A stretch of DNA of 64,000 nucleotides, from contig NC_008577.1 in assembly GCF_000203935.1 (NCBI RefSeq), forward strand, positions 682,001 through 746,000, given 5' to 3'. The notes under the pieces were generated by a model. It had not been told where the DNA came from and did not search any database. It was given only the letters and a program-made list of their open reading frames with translations. Below are positions 10,034 to 19,167 of the stretch, piece by piece. The stretch comes from Shewanella sp. ANA-3 (lineage in GTDB: Bacteria; Pseudomonadota; Gammaproteobacteria; Enterobacterales; Shewanellaceae). Within the stretch, counting starts at the first letter, position 1; every line of letters starts with the position of its first letter. A program made the position numbers and the translations under genes.

Positions 10034-10579
10034 ATGGCGGCGGACGCGAATAATCTCATTTGGATCGATCTCGAAATGACAGGGTTAGAACCCGATGTCG
10101 ATAGAGTCATTGAAATTGCTACCTTAGTAACAGACCAAGAACTCAATATTATCGGTCAGGGGCCTGTGATTGCTATTCATCAATCGGATGATGTGCTGGC
10201 GGCCATGGATGATTGGAACCAAAAACACCACGGTGAATCGGGTCTGATTGATAGAGTGCGTGCTAGCCAAATGAATGAAGCACAAGCGGTTGCACAAACC
10301 ATCGCATTTTTAGAGCAATATGTGCCTAAGGGCGCCTCGCCTATGTGTGGTAACAGCGTGGGCCAGGACCGTCGTTTCTTAAATCGTTATATGCGCGAAC
10401 TGGAGGACTACTTCCATTATCGCAATCTCGACGTTAGCACGGTAAAAGAGTTAGTGAAGCGTTGGAGCCCTGAAACCATGGCGGGTTTCAAAAAGCAAAA
10501 TACCCACCAAGCGCTGCAAGATATCCAAGAGTCGATCGCGGAATTACAGTATTACCGCAGCAAAGTATTTAAAATTTGA
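10034..10579 (+). CDS. orn: Oligoribonuclease
   Basis: A 181-residue DEDDh 3'-to-5' exonuclease that degrades two-to-five-base RNA fragments and is the terminal enzyme for pGpG in many bacteria. The acidic motifs are [12 protein letters not shown] near the N-terminus, [14 protein letters not shown] in the middle and [11 protein letters not shown] near the C-terminus. The length is normal. It is divergent from rsgA across about 110 bp. Because the window encodes a GGDEF-EAL protein, Orn is likely to finish cyclic-di-GMP breakdown here, which is an inference. Confidence 0.96.
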   Translation: MAADANNLIWIDLEMTGLEPDVDRVIEIATLVTDQELNIIGQGPVIAIHQSDDVLAAMDDWNQKHHGESGLIDRVRASQMNEAQAVAQTIAFLEQYVPKGASPMCGNSVGQDRRFLNRYMRELEDYFHYRNLDVSTVKELVKRWSPETMAGFKKQNTHQALQDIQESIAELQYYRSKVFKI

Positions 10580-10609
10580 CCGATCAGCAGATAAATCTGC
10601 AAGAAGGGG

Positions 10610-10645
10610 TTGCAGCCGCATAAATTTTTCATATAATGCGGCCTC
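10610..10645 (+). promoter_or_regulatory. Strong sigma-70 promoter of the tRNA-Gly cluster
   Basis: TTGCAG at 10610-10615 and TATAAT at 10632-10637 are separated by 16 bp. A GC-rich discriminator (GCGGCC) follows, typical of stable-RNA promoters under stringent control. The first tRNA begins about 50 bp downstream. Confidence 0.75.
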
Positions 10646-10696
10646 AACTTTTTGATGCGGACACGAAGCGCTGCTCATATAAGTGATTTAGTGATT

Positions 10697-10772
10697 GCGA
10701 CATTAGCTCAGTTGGTAGAGCGATACCTTGCCAAGGTATAGGTCATCGGTTCGAACCCGATATGTCGCTCCA
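10697..10772 (+). tRNA. tRNA-Gly (anticodon GCC), copy 1
   Basis: A 76-base cloverleaf with a 7-bp acceptor stem (GCGACAT with ATGTCGC), the D arm AGCTCAGTTGGTAGAGC, anticodon loop TTGCCAA giving GCC, T loop GGTTCGAACCC and an encoded CCA end. Confidence 0.97.
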
Positions 10773-10805
10773 AATTTCAGACGGTTACAGTCTTAAAATG
10801 TAAAT

Positions 10806-10881
10806 GCGACATTAGCTCAGTTGGTAGAGCGATACCTTGCCAAGGTATAGGTCATCGGTTCGAACCCGATATGTCGCTCCA
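10806..10881 (+). tRNA. tRNA-Gly (GCC), copy 2
   Basis: Sequence-identical to copy 1 over 76 bases, including encoded CCA. With the 44-bp spacer that follows, it forms a 120-bp unit that recurs at 11005-11124. Confidence 0.97.
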
Positions 10882-10925
10882 AATAAAAATTTAGTGATTC
10901 ACCAAGTCATTAAATACAGAATTAT

Positions 10926-10968
10926 GCGACATTAGCTCAGTTGATAAAGGTTGATAGACGATACCTTT
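10926..10968 (+). pseudogene. Degenerate tRNA-Gly fragment
   Basis: The first 18 bases match the tRNA-Gly 5' half up to the D loop. Then a short insertion (around AAAGGTTGATAGA) is followed by CGATACCTT, after which similarity ends. There is no anticodon loop, T arm or CCA, so no functional tRNA can form. Confidence 0.85.
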
Positions 10969-11004
10969 GTGAATGTTGAAAGCGGATGTAACAGCGATAA
11001 TTAT

Positions 11005-11080
11005 GCGACATTAGCTCAGTTGGTAGAGCGATACCTTGCCAAGGTATAGGTCATCGGTTCGAACCCGATATGTCGCTCCA
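11005..11080 (+). tRNA. tRNA-Gly (GCC), copy 3
   Basis: Identical to copies 1 and 2 over all 76 bases. The spacer that follows matches the spacer after copy 2 except for about one base, showing recent unit duplication. Confidence 0.97.
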
Positions 11081-11124
11081 AATAAAAATTTAGTGATTCA
11101 CCAAGTCATTAAATACAAAATTAT

Positions 11125-11200
11125 GCGACATTAGCTCAGTTGGTAGAGCGATACCTTGCCAAGGTATAGGTCATCGGTTCGAACCCGATATGTCGCTCCA
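11125..11200 (+). tRNA. tRNA-Gly (GCC), copy 4
   Basis: Identical 76-base tRNA-Gly with encoded CCA; the last intact copy in the cluster. Confidence 0.97.
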
Positions 11201-11233
11201 ATTTTCTGAATCTCCCCATAATCAAGTTCTCAA

Positions 11234-11322
11234 TTAGCATTAGCTCAGTTGTGGTTTTAATATTGCGATACCTTTCTTTTTCAAGGTATAGGTCATCGGT
11301 TCGAACCCGATATGTTGCTCCA
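11234..11322 (+). pseudogene. Degenerate tRNA-Gly, expanded anticodon loop
   Basis: The D arm start (CATTAGCTCAGTTG) and the whole 3' half (AAGGTATAGGTCATCGG onward, with CCA) are retained. The acceptor 5' strand no longer pairs, the D loop carries extra bases, and the anticodon loop is replaced by a T-rich insert lacking GCC. It is a decayed copy. Confidence 0.88.
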
Positions 11323-11762
11323 ATTTTTCTCGTAAGTCTCCCCATAAAATCTTCTCCATTTCAAACTGATATATCACAACTTACGTAGCGCTATTTTGCT
11401 CTTCTGTCTGCTTCGCATGTCTGTTCCGTTCTTGGTTGTTCCAAGCGCTTTTTTAGCACTTTCATCGCTGTAATCTATTAATCTTAGTTTGCACGGTTAT
11501 TTTTAATGCTAATGCGGTTAAGTATGGGCACACTTTGCCTGCTCTGCGGCTGTTGTCGCTGATGTTTTCTATTTTGTAAAAAATAAAACAGCAAGGTTAA
11601 TGCGTGATCTGCGCCTTGTTTCTTCAAGATTTCCTAAATTAGATGGCGTTGCGAAAGTTAAATTATGACCTTGTTCAAATATTCGCAACGCTTTTACTTA
11701 CATAATGAATCCAGACAAAGTTAATAGCGCCAAGTAGTTGGCTTAACACTGGAGTGCATTAT
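11323..11762. other. Non-coding, AT-rich gap after the tRNA cluster
   Basis: No open frame with coding character and no clear terminator hairpin are seen. The last bases before 11763 carry the ribosome binding site GGAG (11751-11754) for the next gene. The promoter of that gene should lie here but no convincing -35/-10 pair stands out. Confidence 0.5.
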
Positions 11763-12218
11763 ATGCGTATTCAACAATTGCGTGATTTACTTGAGTATGT
11801 GGCGAACTGCCGCTTAGATATGGCGCAACTCTATGGCCGACTGAACAATCAGGCCGATTCTGCCCGCGTGAAGATGATGCTGGAATATTTTGAGTCTCAT
11901 CAAAAACATGTGGCTGAAAAATTGCGCGATTATATGGATGAGGCGCCGGTTAGAGTATTAGATACTTGGTATAAAGACTTTGTATTTGAAGATTTTACCA
12001 AGCGCTGCCAAGACACTATGTTGCCCGCCAATATGACTGAAGATGATGTTCTGAATCTGCACCTCGATTTAGAAAATCGACTAATTGGCTTATTGGAAAA
12101 AACCGTTAACTCAACGACTGCCGAAGATGCCCGCACCGCACTTGAGGGTCTGATTCGGGTAGAGAAAACTCAGCAGCAACGTCTAGTGCATAGCACTATT
12201 CGGATGGATGATATCTAA
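11763..12218 (+). CDS. Small helical protein of unknown function (ferritin-like bundle?)
   Basis: A 151-residue, all-helical, charged protein with no signal peptide or membrane segment. Regularly spaced acidic and His residues (for example LEYFESHQKHVAEKL and LDLENRLIGLLEK) suggest a four-helix bundle of the rubrerythrin/DUF2383 kind, but the paired metal-binding E-x-x-H motif is not convincing. The ATG at 11763 is chosen over an upstream GTG because GGAG at 11751-11754 is well placed. It stands alone between the tRNA cluster and nnr and ends in a terminator. I do not recognise a named family. Confidence 0.75.
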   Translation: MRIQQLRDLLEYVANCRLDMAQLYGRLNNQADSARVKMMLEYFESHQKHVAEKLRDYMDEAPVRVLDTWYKDFVFEDFTKRCQDTMLPANMTEDDVLNLHLDLENRLIGLLEKTVNSTTAEDARTALEGLIRVEKTQQQRLVHSTIRMDDI

Positions 12219-12239
12219 TCCGATGCCGAATGACCTTTC

Positions 12240-12271
12240 AAAGCCAGCGCAATGCTGGCTTTGTTGTCTTT
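12240..12271 (+). terminator. Rho-independent terminator
   Basis: A 9-bp perfect stem (12240-12248 with 12254-12262), 5-base loop and T-rich tail end the helical-protein transcript. Confidence 0.83.
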
Positions 12272-12462
12272 ACCGGATGAGTCTTTTTCACTTTGGACGC
12301 TTTTTGCATGGCAACTGATTTACGTCATAATTTTTTGGGGCGGTTTTTGCTACTTTCTTGATCTCATTGGTTGATTTGACCTAGTAATGCTTGGTTCTCA
12401 CCAATAACAGGGTGTGTTAGGTGAGCAGTCCTTTTGATTATTTGTCGCGCAGGAGATTCTCT

Positions 12463-13962
12463 ATGGCACAAGATTTATCGAGTTTACCCACAGCGCTTTA
12501 TACGCAGCAGCAGGTGAGAGCCGCCGAACTGCTCGCTGTTTCAGAAGGGGAAACCACTTTATATCAATTAGTTGAACGTGCTGGGCGGGCGGCATTTGAG
12601 TGTTTTACTCAACAGCGTGAACGGCATCCTCAGCTTGAAGGAATGCCTTTACTGGTATTAGCGGGTAGCGGCAATAATGGCGCCGATGCGCTTGTTTGCG
12701 CGCGCCTAGCCTTAGAAGCAGGACATCAGGTCAAGGTTTATTTGCTCAAGACACAAGGCACTGCAGAGTTCGAGCATGCACTTTCTGCCTATCTTAACCA
12801 GGGCGGTGTTATCGATTCCCCCAATATCGAAGCGATACAGCAGGCGCCAGTCATTATCGATGGGCTACTGGGCACGGGAGTGAAGGGCGCCGTGCGTGAG
12901 GATATTGCTGCACTGATCCATGCCGTCAATCAGAGTGAGGCTTGGGTGCTGAGTTTAGATCTGCCTTCGGGGATCGTTGCCGATACTGGCGTTGCCCTTT
13001 ACGTCGCCGTGATGGCGGATGTCACTCTGTGCTTTGGAGGGTTAAAGCAGGGGCTTTTGACCAGTAAGGCGAGACACCACTGTGGCCATTTGACCTTTGC
13101 CGATCTGGGATTAACGCCTTTTTTCGATGCTGAGAATGCAACGCGAGTCGGCGGTGAAATGTTAAAAAGCCATTTTGCCGCAAGAGCACGGGACAGCCAC
13201 AAGGGGCAATCGGGTAAGGTAACGCTGATCGGTGGTGACTTTGGTATGGCGGGAGCCATTCGCCTCGCTAGTGAAGCCTGTTTACGTGCGGGCGCCGGAT
13301 TGGTGACTGTGATCAGTAGGCCTGAACATCAATTAACAGTGAATGTCTCGCGCCCCGAATTGATGTTTTGGGGCTGTGAACTGGTTGATATGGAAGTCTA
13401 TCTGCGCCTAGGTTGGGCACAGGTGGTGGTACTTGGCCCCGGTTTAGGAAAACACGATTGGGGTTATAACTTGTTTAAAGCCGCGGGCTTAAGCGATAAA
13501 CCCTGTGTGCTCGATGCCGATGCTCTAAATCTATTGAGTCAAGAACCGCGCAGGCAAACTAACTGGGTACTCACGCCCCATCCTGGGGAAGCTGCACGGC
13601 TCTTAGGATGCAGTGTCGCCGATATTGAGCAGGATAGATTCGCTGCCGTGCGTGCCCTGCAGCAAAAATATGGTGGCGTGGTGCTGCTAAAAGGTGCGGG
13701 TACTGTCATTTTTGATGGAAAACAGATGGTCGTGGCACCTGTTGGAAATCCGGGGCTTGCGAGTGGTGGGTGCGGCGATGTGTTATCTGGTATTATAGGC
13801 GCACTTATGGCTCAAGGAATGGATAACATGCAGGCGACCGTTGTTGGGGTTGTCGTTCATGGCTGCGCGGCGGATCTGGCTGCAGTGCAGGGTGAGCGGG
13901 GCATGTTAGCCAGCGATTTGATGCCTTTTATTCGCCAATTAGTAAATAGTGATTTACTCTAG
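12463..13962 (+). CDS. nnr: Bifunctional NAD(P)HX epimerase / ADP-dependent dehydratase
   Basis: A protein of about 499 residues that repairs hydrated NAD(P)H. The N-terminal epimerase domain (about 1-215) carries LAGSGNNGADALVCARLA. The C-terminal ribokinase-like dehydratase (about 225-495) carries LDADALNLL, LTPHPGEAARLLG and NPGLASGGCGDVLSGIIGAL. The start at 12463 is set by AGGAG at 12451-12455; an in-frame GTG at 12421 lacks a good site. As in E. coli (yjeF-yjeE), it precedes tsaE, and it probably opens the nnr-tsaE-amiB-mutL-miaA-hfq-hflX operon. Confidence 0.95.
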   Translation: MAQDLSSLPTALYTQQQVRAAELLAVSEGETTLYQLVERAGRAAFECFTQQRERHPQLEGMPLLVLAGSGNNGADALVCARLALEAGHQVKVYLLKTQGTAEFEHALSAYLNQGGVIDSPNIEAIQQAPVIIDGLLGTGVKGAVREDIAALIHAVNQSEAWVLSLDLPSGIVADTGVALYVAVMADVTLCFGGLKQGLLTSKARHHCGHLTFADLGLTPFFDAENATRVGGEMLKSHFAARARDSHKGQSGKVTLIGGDFGMAGAIRLASEACLRAGAGLVTVISRPEHQLTVNVSRPELMFWGCELVDMEVYLRLGWAQVVVLGPGLGKHDWGYNLFKAAGLSDKPCVLDADALNLLSQEPRRQTNWVLTPHPGEAARLLGCSVADIEQDRFAAVRALQQKYGGVVLLKGAGTVIFDGKQMVVAPVGNPGLASGGCGDVLSGIIGALMAQGMDNMQATVVGVVVHGCAADLAAVQGERGMLASDLMPFIRQLVNSDLL

Positions 13963-13971
13963 GCGCTGTAA

Positions 13972-14004
13972 AACTTAAGCGCAGGACATTCCCGCGCTTA
14001 AGTT
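13972..14004 (+). repeat. Perfect 11-bp hairpin between nnr and tsaE
   Basis: An 11-bp perfect inverted repeat (13972-13982 with 13994-14004) encloses an 11-base loop. No T-tract follows, so it is not a standard terminator. It may tune tsaE translation or protect an mRNA end, which is an inference. Confidence 0.6.
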
Positions 14005-14041
14005 GCCTCCTCCATCCATAACAGCAGTGATAAAAGCGGAA

Positions 14042-14500
14042 ATGACAGAGTTAACCTTTCAATTAAATAACGAAGACGAGACTATTGCGGTTGGGCAAAA
14101 ATTGGCCCGCCATATTCAAGCGCCTTTGACTCTGTATTTGACGGGGGATTTAGGGGCGGGTAAAACCACTCTGAGCCGCGGGTTAATCCAAGGATTGGGG
14201 CATAAAGGAGCGGTAAAGAGCCCGACCTACACTTTAGTTGAACCTTATGAGCTAGACGGTGTCGAAGTTTATCATTTTGATTTGTATCGTTTAAACGATC
14301 CAGAAGAACTCGAGTTCATGGGGATCCGTGATTACTTTACCGATAGCAGCCTGTGCATTGTGGAATGGCCCGACAAAGGTCATGGACTCTTGCCCGATGC
14401 CGATATTCACCTGCATTTAAATTATGTTAACCAAGGACGTGAAATCCAAATTCGAGCCTTAACAGAATCAGGTAAAAAGCTATTAGCCGCAATAAAATAA
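14042..14500 (+). CDS. tsaE: tRNA threonylcarbamoyladenosine biosynthesis ATPase TsaE
   Basis: A 152-residue P-loop ATPase needed, with TsaB, TsaC and TsaD, for the t6A37 modification of ANN-decoding tRNAs. Walker A is GDLGAGKTTLSRGL near residue 40, followed by the family motif VKSPTYTLVEPY and the Walker B-like CIVEWPDKG. The ATG at 14042 has AGCGGA directly upstream and gives a normal length; the longer frame from a TTG at 14003 would begin inside the hairpin. The next gene, amiB, begins 8 bp after the stop. Confidence 0.95.
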   Translation: MTELTFQLNNEDETIAVGQKLARHIQAPLTLYLTGDLGAGKTTLSRGLIQGLGHKGAVKSPTYTLVEPYELDGVEVYHFDLYRLNDPEELEFMGIRDYFTDSSLCIVEWPDKGHGLLPDADIHLHLNYVNQGREIQIRALTESGKKLLAAIK

Positions 14501-14508
14501 AAACAAAG

Positions 14509-15900
14509 ATGACTAAAAATAAGCATTACTTTCAGACTATTACTCTTTTTCTGTGCGCTTTTTTTGCTGTAGCAGCTCATGCTGCTAACCAGCTTGAGGG
14601 CGTGCGTATTTGGGCTGCCCCCGAGTCGACCCGTGTGGTGTTCGATTTGAGTGAAGCGCCAAACTACACTTATTTTTCCCTCGATGGGCCCAATCGTTTA
14701 GTGGTCGACCTTAAAAAGGCGTCGACAAAACTGAGCCTGAAAAATATCGATAACAACAGTAAATTGGTTAAAGGGGTTCGCGTCAGCAAATCACCCACTA
14801 AAGGTGATTTACGTTTGGTGATCGATCTTGTTAAGCCATTAAATGCTAACTTGTTTTCCCTTCCCGAGACGGCGCCCTATGGTAATCGTTTGGTGGTGGA
14901 TCTTGAGGATAAAACCTTAACGACGGCAACAGCTGTGGTGAGTTCGACTCCCGTTAAAACGGTTACTCAATCGGCGCAATCCTCCCGTGATATTGTGGTA
15001 GCGATTGATGCGGGCCATGGTGGTGACGATCCTGGTTCTATTGGCCCTTCAGGTGTTTACGAGAAAAAAGTGGCACTGGAGATAGCAAAAAGAGTGGCCA
15101 GTAAGATCAACGACACGCCGGGTATGCGGGCAGTGATGATCCGTACCGGCGATTACTTTGTGAATTTGAACAAGCGCTCCGAGCTCGCCCGTAACAGTAA
15201 GGCCGATTTACTGATTTCTATCCACGCCGATGCTTTTACCTCGCCTCAGCCAAAAGGAGCGTCTGTGTGGGTATTGTCGATGCGCCGCGCGAACAGTGAA
15301 ATTGGTCGTTGGTTAGAGCAAAAAGAGAAACACTCAGAACTCTTAGGTGGTGCAGGGGAAATTATTCAAAATACCGATAATGAACAGTATCTTGCAATGA
15401 CTCTGCTCGACATGTCCATGAACAGTTCGATGGCTATTGGTCACTCAGTTGCTGGGGATATTCTCAAGGATCTCGGTTCAGTGACTGAGCTGCATAAGAG
15501 TCGCCCTGAGTCTGCGAGCCTTGCGGTATTAAAATCCCCCGATATTCCCTCTATTCTGGTGGAGACAGGATTTATTTCGAATCCGAAGGAAGAAAGGTTA
15601 CTTAATAGCAGTCGCCATCAGGAAAGTATCGCAACCGCTATCTATAAGGGCGTTAGCCGTTATTTCCACAATAACCCGCCGGCAGATACCTTGCTCGCGA
15701 AGCGTAATAGCGGCGGCACAACGGCCAGCTCGAGCGCGAAATCCTCCTCGGGAAATATCAAGCACAAGGTGAGCCGCGGCGAGTCACTTTCGGCGATTGC
15801 TCAGCGTTATCAAGTGCCTATGGCTAGCATTAAGCGCGCCAATGGCATGAAGACGGATGTGGTACAACTCGGGCAAACACTCGTTATTCCTGAGAGTTAA
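14509..15900 (+). CDS. amiB: N-acetylmuramoyl-L-alanine amidase with AMIN and LysM domains
   Basis: A 463-residue periplasmic cell-wall hydrolase that cleaves the amide bond between MurNAc and the stem peptide during daughter-cell separation. It has a signal peptide (about 1-26), an AMIN domain for septal targeting (about 30-130), an Amidase_3 catalytic domain (about 165-385) with zinc ligands in [12 protein letters not shown] and SIHADAF and the Glu in [10 protein letters not shown], and a C-terminal LysM domain ([16 protein letters not shown]) that binds peptidoglycan. It lies between tsaE and mutL as in E. coli. Confidence 0.95.
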   Translation: MTKNKHYFQTITLFLCAFFAVAAHAANQLEGVRIWAAPESTRVVFDLSEAPNYTYFSLDGPNRLVVDLKKASTKLSLKNIDNNSKLVKGVRVSKSPTKGDLRLVIDLVKPLNANLFSLPETAPYGNRLVVDLEDKTLTTATAVVSSTPVKTVTQSAQSSRDIVVAIDAGHGGDDPGSIGPSGVYEKKVALEIAKRVASKINDTPGMRAVMIRTGDYFVNLNKRSELARNSKADLLISIHADAFTSPQPKGASVWVLSMRRANSEIGRWLEQKEKHSELLGGAGEIIQNTDNEQYLAMTLLDMSMNSSMAIGHSVAGDILKDLGSVTELHKSRPESASLAVLKSPDIPSILVETGFISNPKEERLLNSSRHQESIATAIYKGVSRYFHNNPPADTLLAKRNSGGTTASSSAKSSSGNIKHKVSRGESLSAIAQRYQVPMASIKRANGMKTDVVQLGQTLVIPES

Positions 15901-15913
15901 TAGGATGAAGTCT

Positions 15914-17860
15914 ATGGGGATCCAGATCCTTCCGCCGCAACTAGCCAACCAAATCGCCGCTGGTGAAGTGGTCGAACGGCCCGCTTCCGTGGTGAAGGAA
16001 CTTGTCGAGAACAGCCTAGATGCTGGGGCGACGCGTATCGATATCGAAATCGATAAGGGCGGCAGCAAGCTGATTAAGATCCGCGACAATGGTTCGGGGA
16101 TCCCAAAGGATGAGCTGGCCTTGGCTTTGTCGCGCCATGCTACCTCGAAATTGCACTCTCTTGACGACCTTGAAGCGATTCTTAGTTTTGGTTTTCGTGG
16201 TGAGGCATTGGCGAGTATCAGTTCTGTATCCCGCTTAACCTTGACCTCGCGCACGGCCGAGCAAACGGAAGCTTGGCAGGCTTATGCCGAAGGTGCCGAT
16301 ATGGCGGTTAAGGTGATGCCAGCCGCGCATCCTGTTGGTTCAACTATTGAAGTTGTCGATCTGTTTTTTAATACGCCCGCCCGCAGACGTTTTCTAAAAA
16401 GCGATAAAACCGAATTTACCCATATCGATGAATGGTTAAAACGCATTGCATTAGTGCGTGGGGATATTCACTTTACCTTGACTCACAATGGTAAAATCGT
16501 GCGCAACTGTCGTCCGGCGATGAACGAGCCGCAGTATTTACAGCGATTGACTCAGGTTGCTGGGCGCCAGTTTGCCGATGAGGCGTTGCGGGTCGAATGC
16601 CAACACGATGACCTGCGTTTAAGTGGTTATTTACAGTCGCCTTGGTCAACGGTGTTAACCGACACCCATTACTTTTATGTGAATGGCCGCTTAGTGCGCG
16701 ACCGTTTAGTCAATCATGCGGTGCGCCAAGCATTTGCCCAAAAAGCCGAGGTCGAACAGCCGGGTTATGTGTTGATGCTGGATATCGATCCCCATCAGGT
16801 AGATGTGAACGTGCATCCGGCGAAACACGAAGTGCGCTTTCATCAGAGCCGTTATGTGCATGATTATATTCTGCAGGCACTGCAATCGGCACTCGAAGAA
16901 GCGGGTGAGCTGGGTTTTGAGCGTCCTTTCGAGCCGAGCTCGCCACAGATTAGGGATGAAGCCTCTCTCTCTGAAACTGGGGCGCAGACACAAACTGAGC
17001 ATCATGCCTTCGAGCTGCAATCGCCTGAATCTAAAACTCATTCAACTTGGAATGAAGCTTCACGTGTTGATACTTCCCGTGCCGAGACGTCACGGGAAAG
17101 CCGAATCGATTCGCCGCTAGGTGAGCGTACTCGGGATATTGCTAGCGCGCGTCCTTACGCTGGCGTGCAGAGCAATGCCTACGGCAGTATGGCCGTTCCG
17201 CGGGAGTCACGCAGTGGTTCGGCAGGGGAAAGTCGAGCACGAGCCGAGCTTCCTTCTAAGGTGGCTATCGCCAGTTACGGCGAATTATTGCAAACGCCAT
17301 CCTACAGCGTGCAGGACAAGCCGTATCAACCCGTGCTTGCAATGCCCGCCATACTCAATGGTCAATACTGGGTGTTGGCTCAAGGGCAAAACTTGAGTCT
17401 ATTGCCGATTCAATCTGTGGCGTTAGCGACCCGTAGCCATGAGGTTGAAACAAAGCTGGCAACGGGTTTGATAGGTCAGCCATTACTGATGCCAGTGTCG
17501 ATTGCCGCCGATACGGATTGGCCTGCATTACTTGAAGAACATGAGACACTTATCCGGCAATTAGGATTAGAACTAACAATTCGCTATCAGCAGTTGATAA
17601 TTAAAAAAGTGCCCCCATATCTCAGGGATAGCCAGTTAGCGAAGGTGATCCCCGAGTGGTTGCAATCGCTACGTTTTGAAGCGCCAGCACCTAATGCATT
17701 GGCTGTGTGGCTGGCAGAGCAGAGTTTGACTGGATTTACCTCGGCCGCGGATATTTGGGCGGCCTATTGTCAGTTAACTGAAGAGAAAAGACAGCAAATT
17801 GCCGATAAAGCAGTATCCTTACCTTGGCAATCGTGGCTAGAAGAGCAAGCAAGTGAATAA
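15914..17860 (+). CDS. mutL: DNA mismatch repair protein MutL
   Basis: A protein of about 648 residues linking MutS recognition to downstream nicking and helicase activity. The GHKL ATPase motifs are visible: [25 protein letters not shown] and [18 protein letters not shown] variable Ser/Glu/Arg-rich linker (about 335-450) precedes the C-terminal dimerisation domain. The metal-binding endonuclease motif DQHA is absent, as expected for species with a MutH-type system. I prefer the ATG at 15914 because the protein then begins like E. coli MutL and AGGA lies 8 bp upstream; an ATG at 15905 is also possible. It overlaps miaA by 8 bp. Confidence 0.95.
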   Translation: MGIQILPPQLANQIAAGEVVERPASVVKELVENSLDAGATRIDIEIDKGGSKLIKIRDNGSGIPKDELALALSRHATSKLHSLDDLEAILSFGFRGEALASISSVSRLTLTSRTAEQTEAWQAYAEGADMAVKVMPAAHPVGSTIEVVDLFFNTPARRRFLKSDKTEFTHIDEWLKRIALVRGDIHFTLTHNGKIVRNCRPAMNEPQYLQRLTQVAGRQFADEALRVECQHDDLRLSGYLQSPWSTVLTDTHYFYVNGRLVRDRLVNHAVRQAFAQKAEVEQPGYVLMLDIDPHQVDVNVHPAKHEVRFHQSRYVHDYILQALQSALEEAGELGFERPFEPSSPQIRDEASLSETGAQTQTEHHAFELQSPESKTHSTWNEASRVDTSRAETSRESRIDSPLGERTRDIASARPYAGVQSNAYGSMAVPRESRSGSAGESRARAELPSKVAIASYGELLQTPSYSVQDKPYQPVLAMPAILNGQYWVLAQGQNLSLLPIQSVALATRSHEVETKLATGLIGQPLLMPVSIAADTDWPALLEEHETLIRQLGLELTIRYQQLIIKKVPPYLRDSQLAKVIPEWLQSLRFEAPAPNALAVWLAEQSLTGFTSAADIWAAYCQLTEEKRQQIADKAVSLPWQSWLEEQASE

Positions 17861-18779
17861 AGAATTACAGCCAAAAGTGGTTTTTTTGATGGGACCAACG
17901 GCGTCCGGAAAAACCGCTTTAGCACTCGAATTAGCCGAAAAGCATAATTGCGAGATTATCTCGGTTGATTCAGCATTGATCTATCGCGGGATGGACATCG
18001 GCAGTGCTAAACCCTCTGCCGAGGAATTAGCGCGAGGTCCACATCGACTGATCGACATCCGCGATCCGGCAGAGAGCTACTCCGCCGCCGATTTTAGAGC
18101 CGATGCGCTGCGCGAGATTGAACAGATTATTAGCATGGGAAAGACCCCCGTATTAGTGGGCGGGACCATGATGTACTTTAAGGCGCTTTTAGAAGGATTA
18201 TCGCCGCTACCGAGTGCCGATGAGGCGATTCGGGCCGAGATCCAAGCCGAAGCGGACGCAAACGGATGGGAAGCACTGCACGAGCAATTAAGGGAGATAG
18301 ATCCCGTATCGGCAGAAAGAATTCATCCTAATGATCCACAAAGGCTTTCAAGAGCGATAGAAGTATATAGAATAAGCGGTAAGAGTCTGACCGAGTTAAC
18401 TCAAACCAAGTCGGCTCCTTTACCCTACGATGTGGTGCAATTTGCCATTGCGCCCCGTGAGCGCAAAGTGCTGCATGAGTTAATCGGGCAGCGTTTTCGG
18501 ATAATGTTAGAGCAAGGTTTTATTGATGAAGTCGCCCAGCTGAAAGCGAGAGGTGACCTACATTTAGATTTGCCCTCAATGCGTTGCGTGGGATATCGAC
18601 AATGTTGGCAGTATCTCGATGGTGAATTTGACTATGATACTATGGTCGAAAAAGCCGTTGCCGCTACTAGGCAATTAGCCAAGCGTCAATTAACATGGTT
18701 GCGTAGTTGGCCAGAGTTGAATTGGCTTGAAAGTGGTGCTGAGGGGAATTTAGTTACACTTATGCGTCAATGCCGCTAG
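17853..18779 (+). CDS. miaA: tRNA dimethylallyltransferase
   Basis: A 308-residue enzyme that transfers a dimethylallyl group to A37 of tRNAs reading UNN codons. The P-loop [16 protein letters not shown] lies near the N-terminus, followed by [19 protein letters not shown]. The GTG start overlaps the 3' end of mutL, implying translational coupling. It sits directly before hfq, the conserved arrangement in enterobacteria and Shewanella. Confidence 0.96.
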   Translation: MNKELQPKVVFLMGPTASGKTALALELAEKHNCEIISVDSALIYRGMDIGSAKPSAEELARGPHRLIDIRDPAESYSAADFRADALREIEQIISMGKTPVLVGGTMMYFKALLEGLSPLPSADEAIRAEIQAEADANGWEALHEQLREIDPVSAERIHPNDPQRLSRAIEVYRISGKSLTELTQTKSAPLPYDVVQFAIAPRERKVLHELIGQRFRIMLEQGFIDEVAQLKARGDLHLDLPSMRCVGYRQCWQYLDGEFDYDTMVEKAVAATRQLAKRQLTWLRSWPELNWLESGAEGNLVTLMRQCR

Positions 18780-18871
18780 CTTATTAGCCCTTGCTGTATA
18801 ATACTAAAACTAAACAAAAAACTTCACTGATAACGATTTATTTTTATATAAATTAAAAAGGAAATAATAAA

Positions 18872-19144
18872 ATGGCTAAGGGGCAATCTTTACAAGACCC
18901 ATTTTTGAACGCACTACGCCGCGAGCGCGTTCCTGTATCAATTTACTTGGTAAACGGCATTAAACTCCAAGGACAGGTAGAGTCGTTTGATCAGTTTGTC
19001 ATTCTGTTGAAAAACACAGTGAGCCAAATGGTTTACAAACACGCTATTTCTACCGTAGTACCTGCTCGTCCATTTAACGTTGCTGGCCATCAAAATGCCC
19101 AGGGCGGTTATGGCGCGCAAGATGATATGCCAAGTGGCGAATAA
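18872..19144 (+). CDS. hfq: RNA chaperone Hfq
   Basis: A 90-residue Sm-like hexameric RNA chaperone that pairs small RNAs with mRNAs. The Sm1 motif ([20 protein letters not shown]) and Sm2 motif ([13 protein letters not shown]) are fully conserved. AAGGAAA about 6-10 bp upstream is a strong ribosome binding site. About 90 bp separates it from miaA, room for its own promoter, as in E. coli. The C-terminal tail is short and Gly/Gln/Asp-rich. Confidence 0.98.
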   Translation: MAKGQSLQDPFLNALRRERVPVSIYLVNGIKLQGQVESFDQFVILLKNTVSQMVYKHAISTVVPARPFNVAGHQNAQGGYGAQDDMPSGE

Positions 19145-19167
19145 GTTTTAATTGAGGAGTTTGCTTC

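Noticed and set aside
11136-11345. Minus-strand open frame of 69 codons with RVRTDDL and HIGFEPMTY segments
   Set aside because: It is the antisense of tRNA-Gly copies. Such frames are a well-known artefact of gene callers in tRNA clusters.
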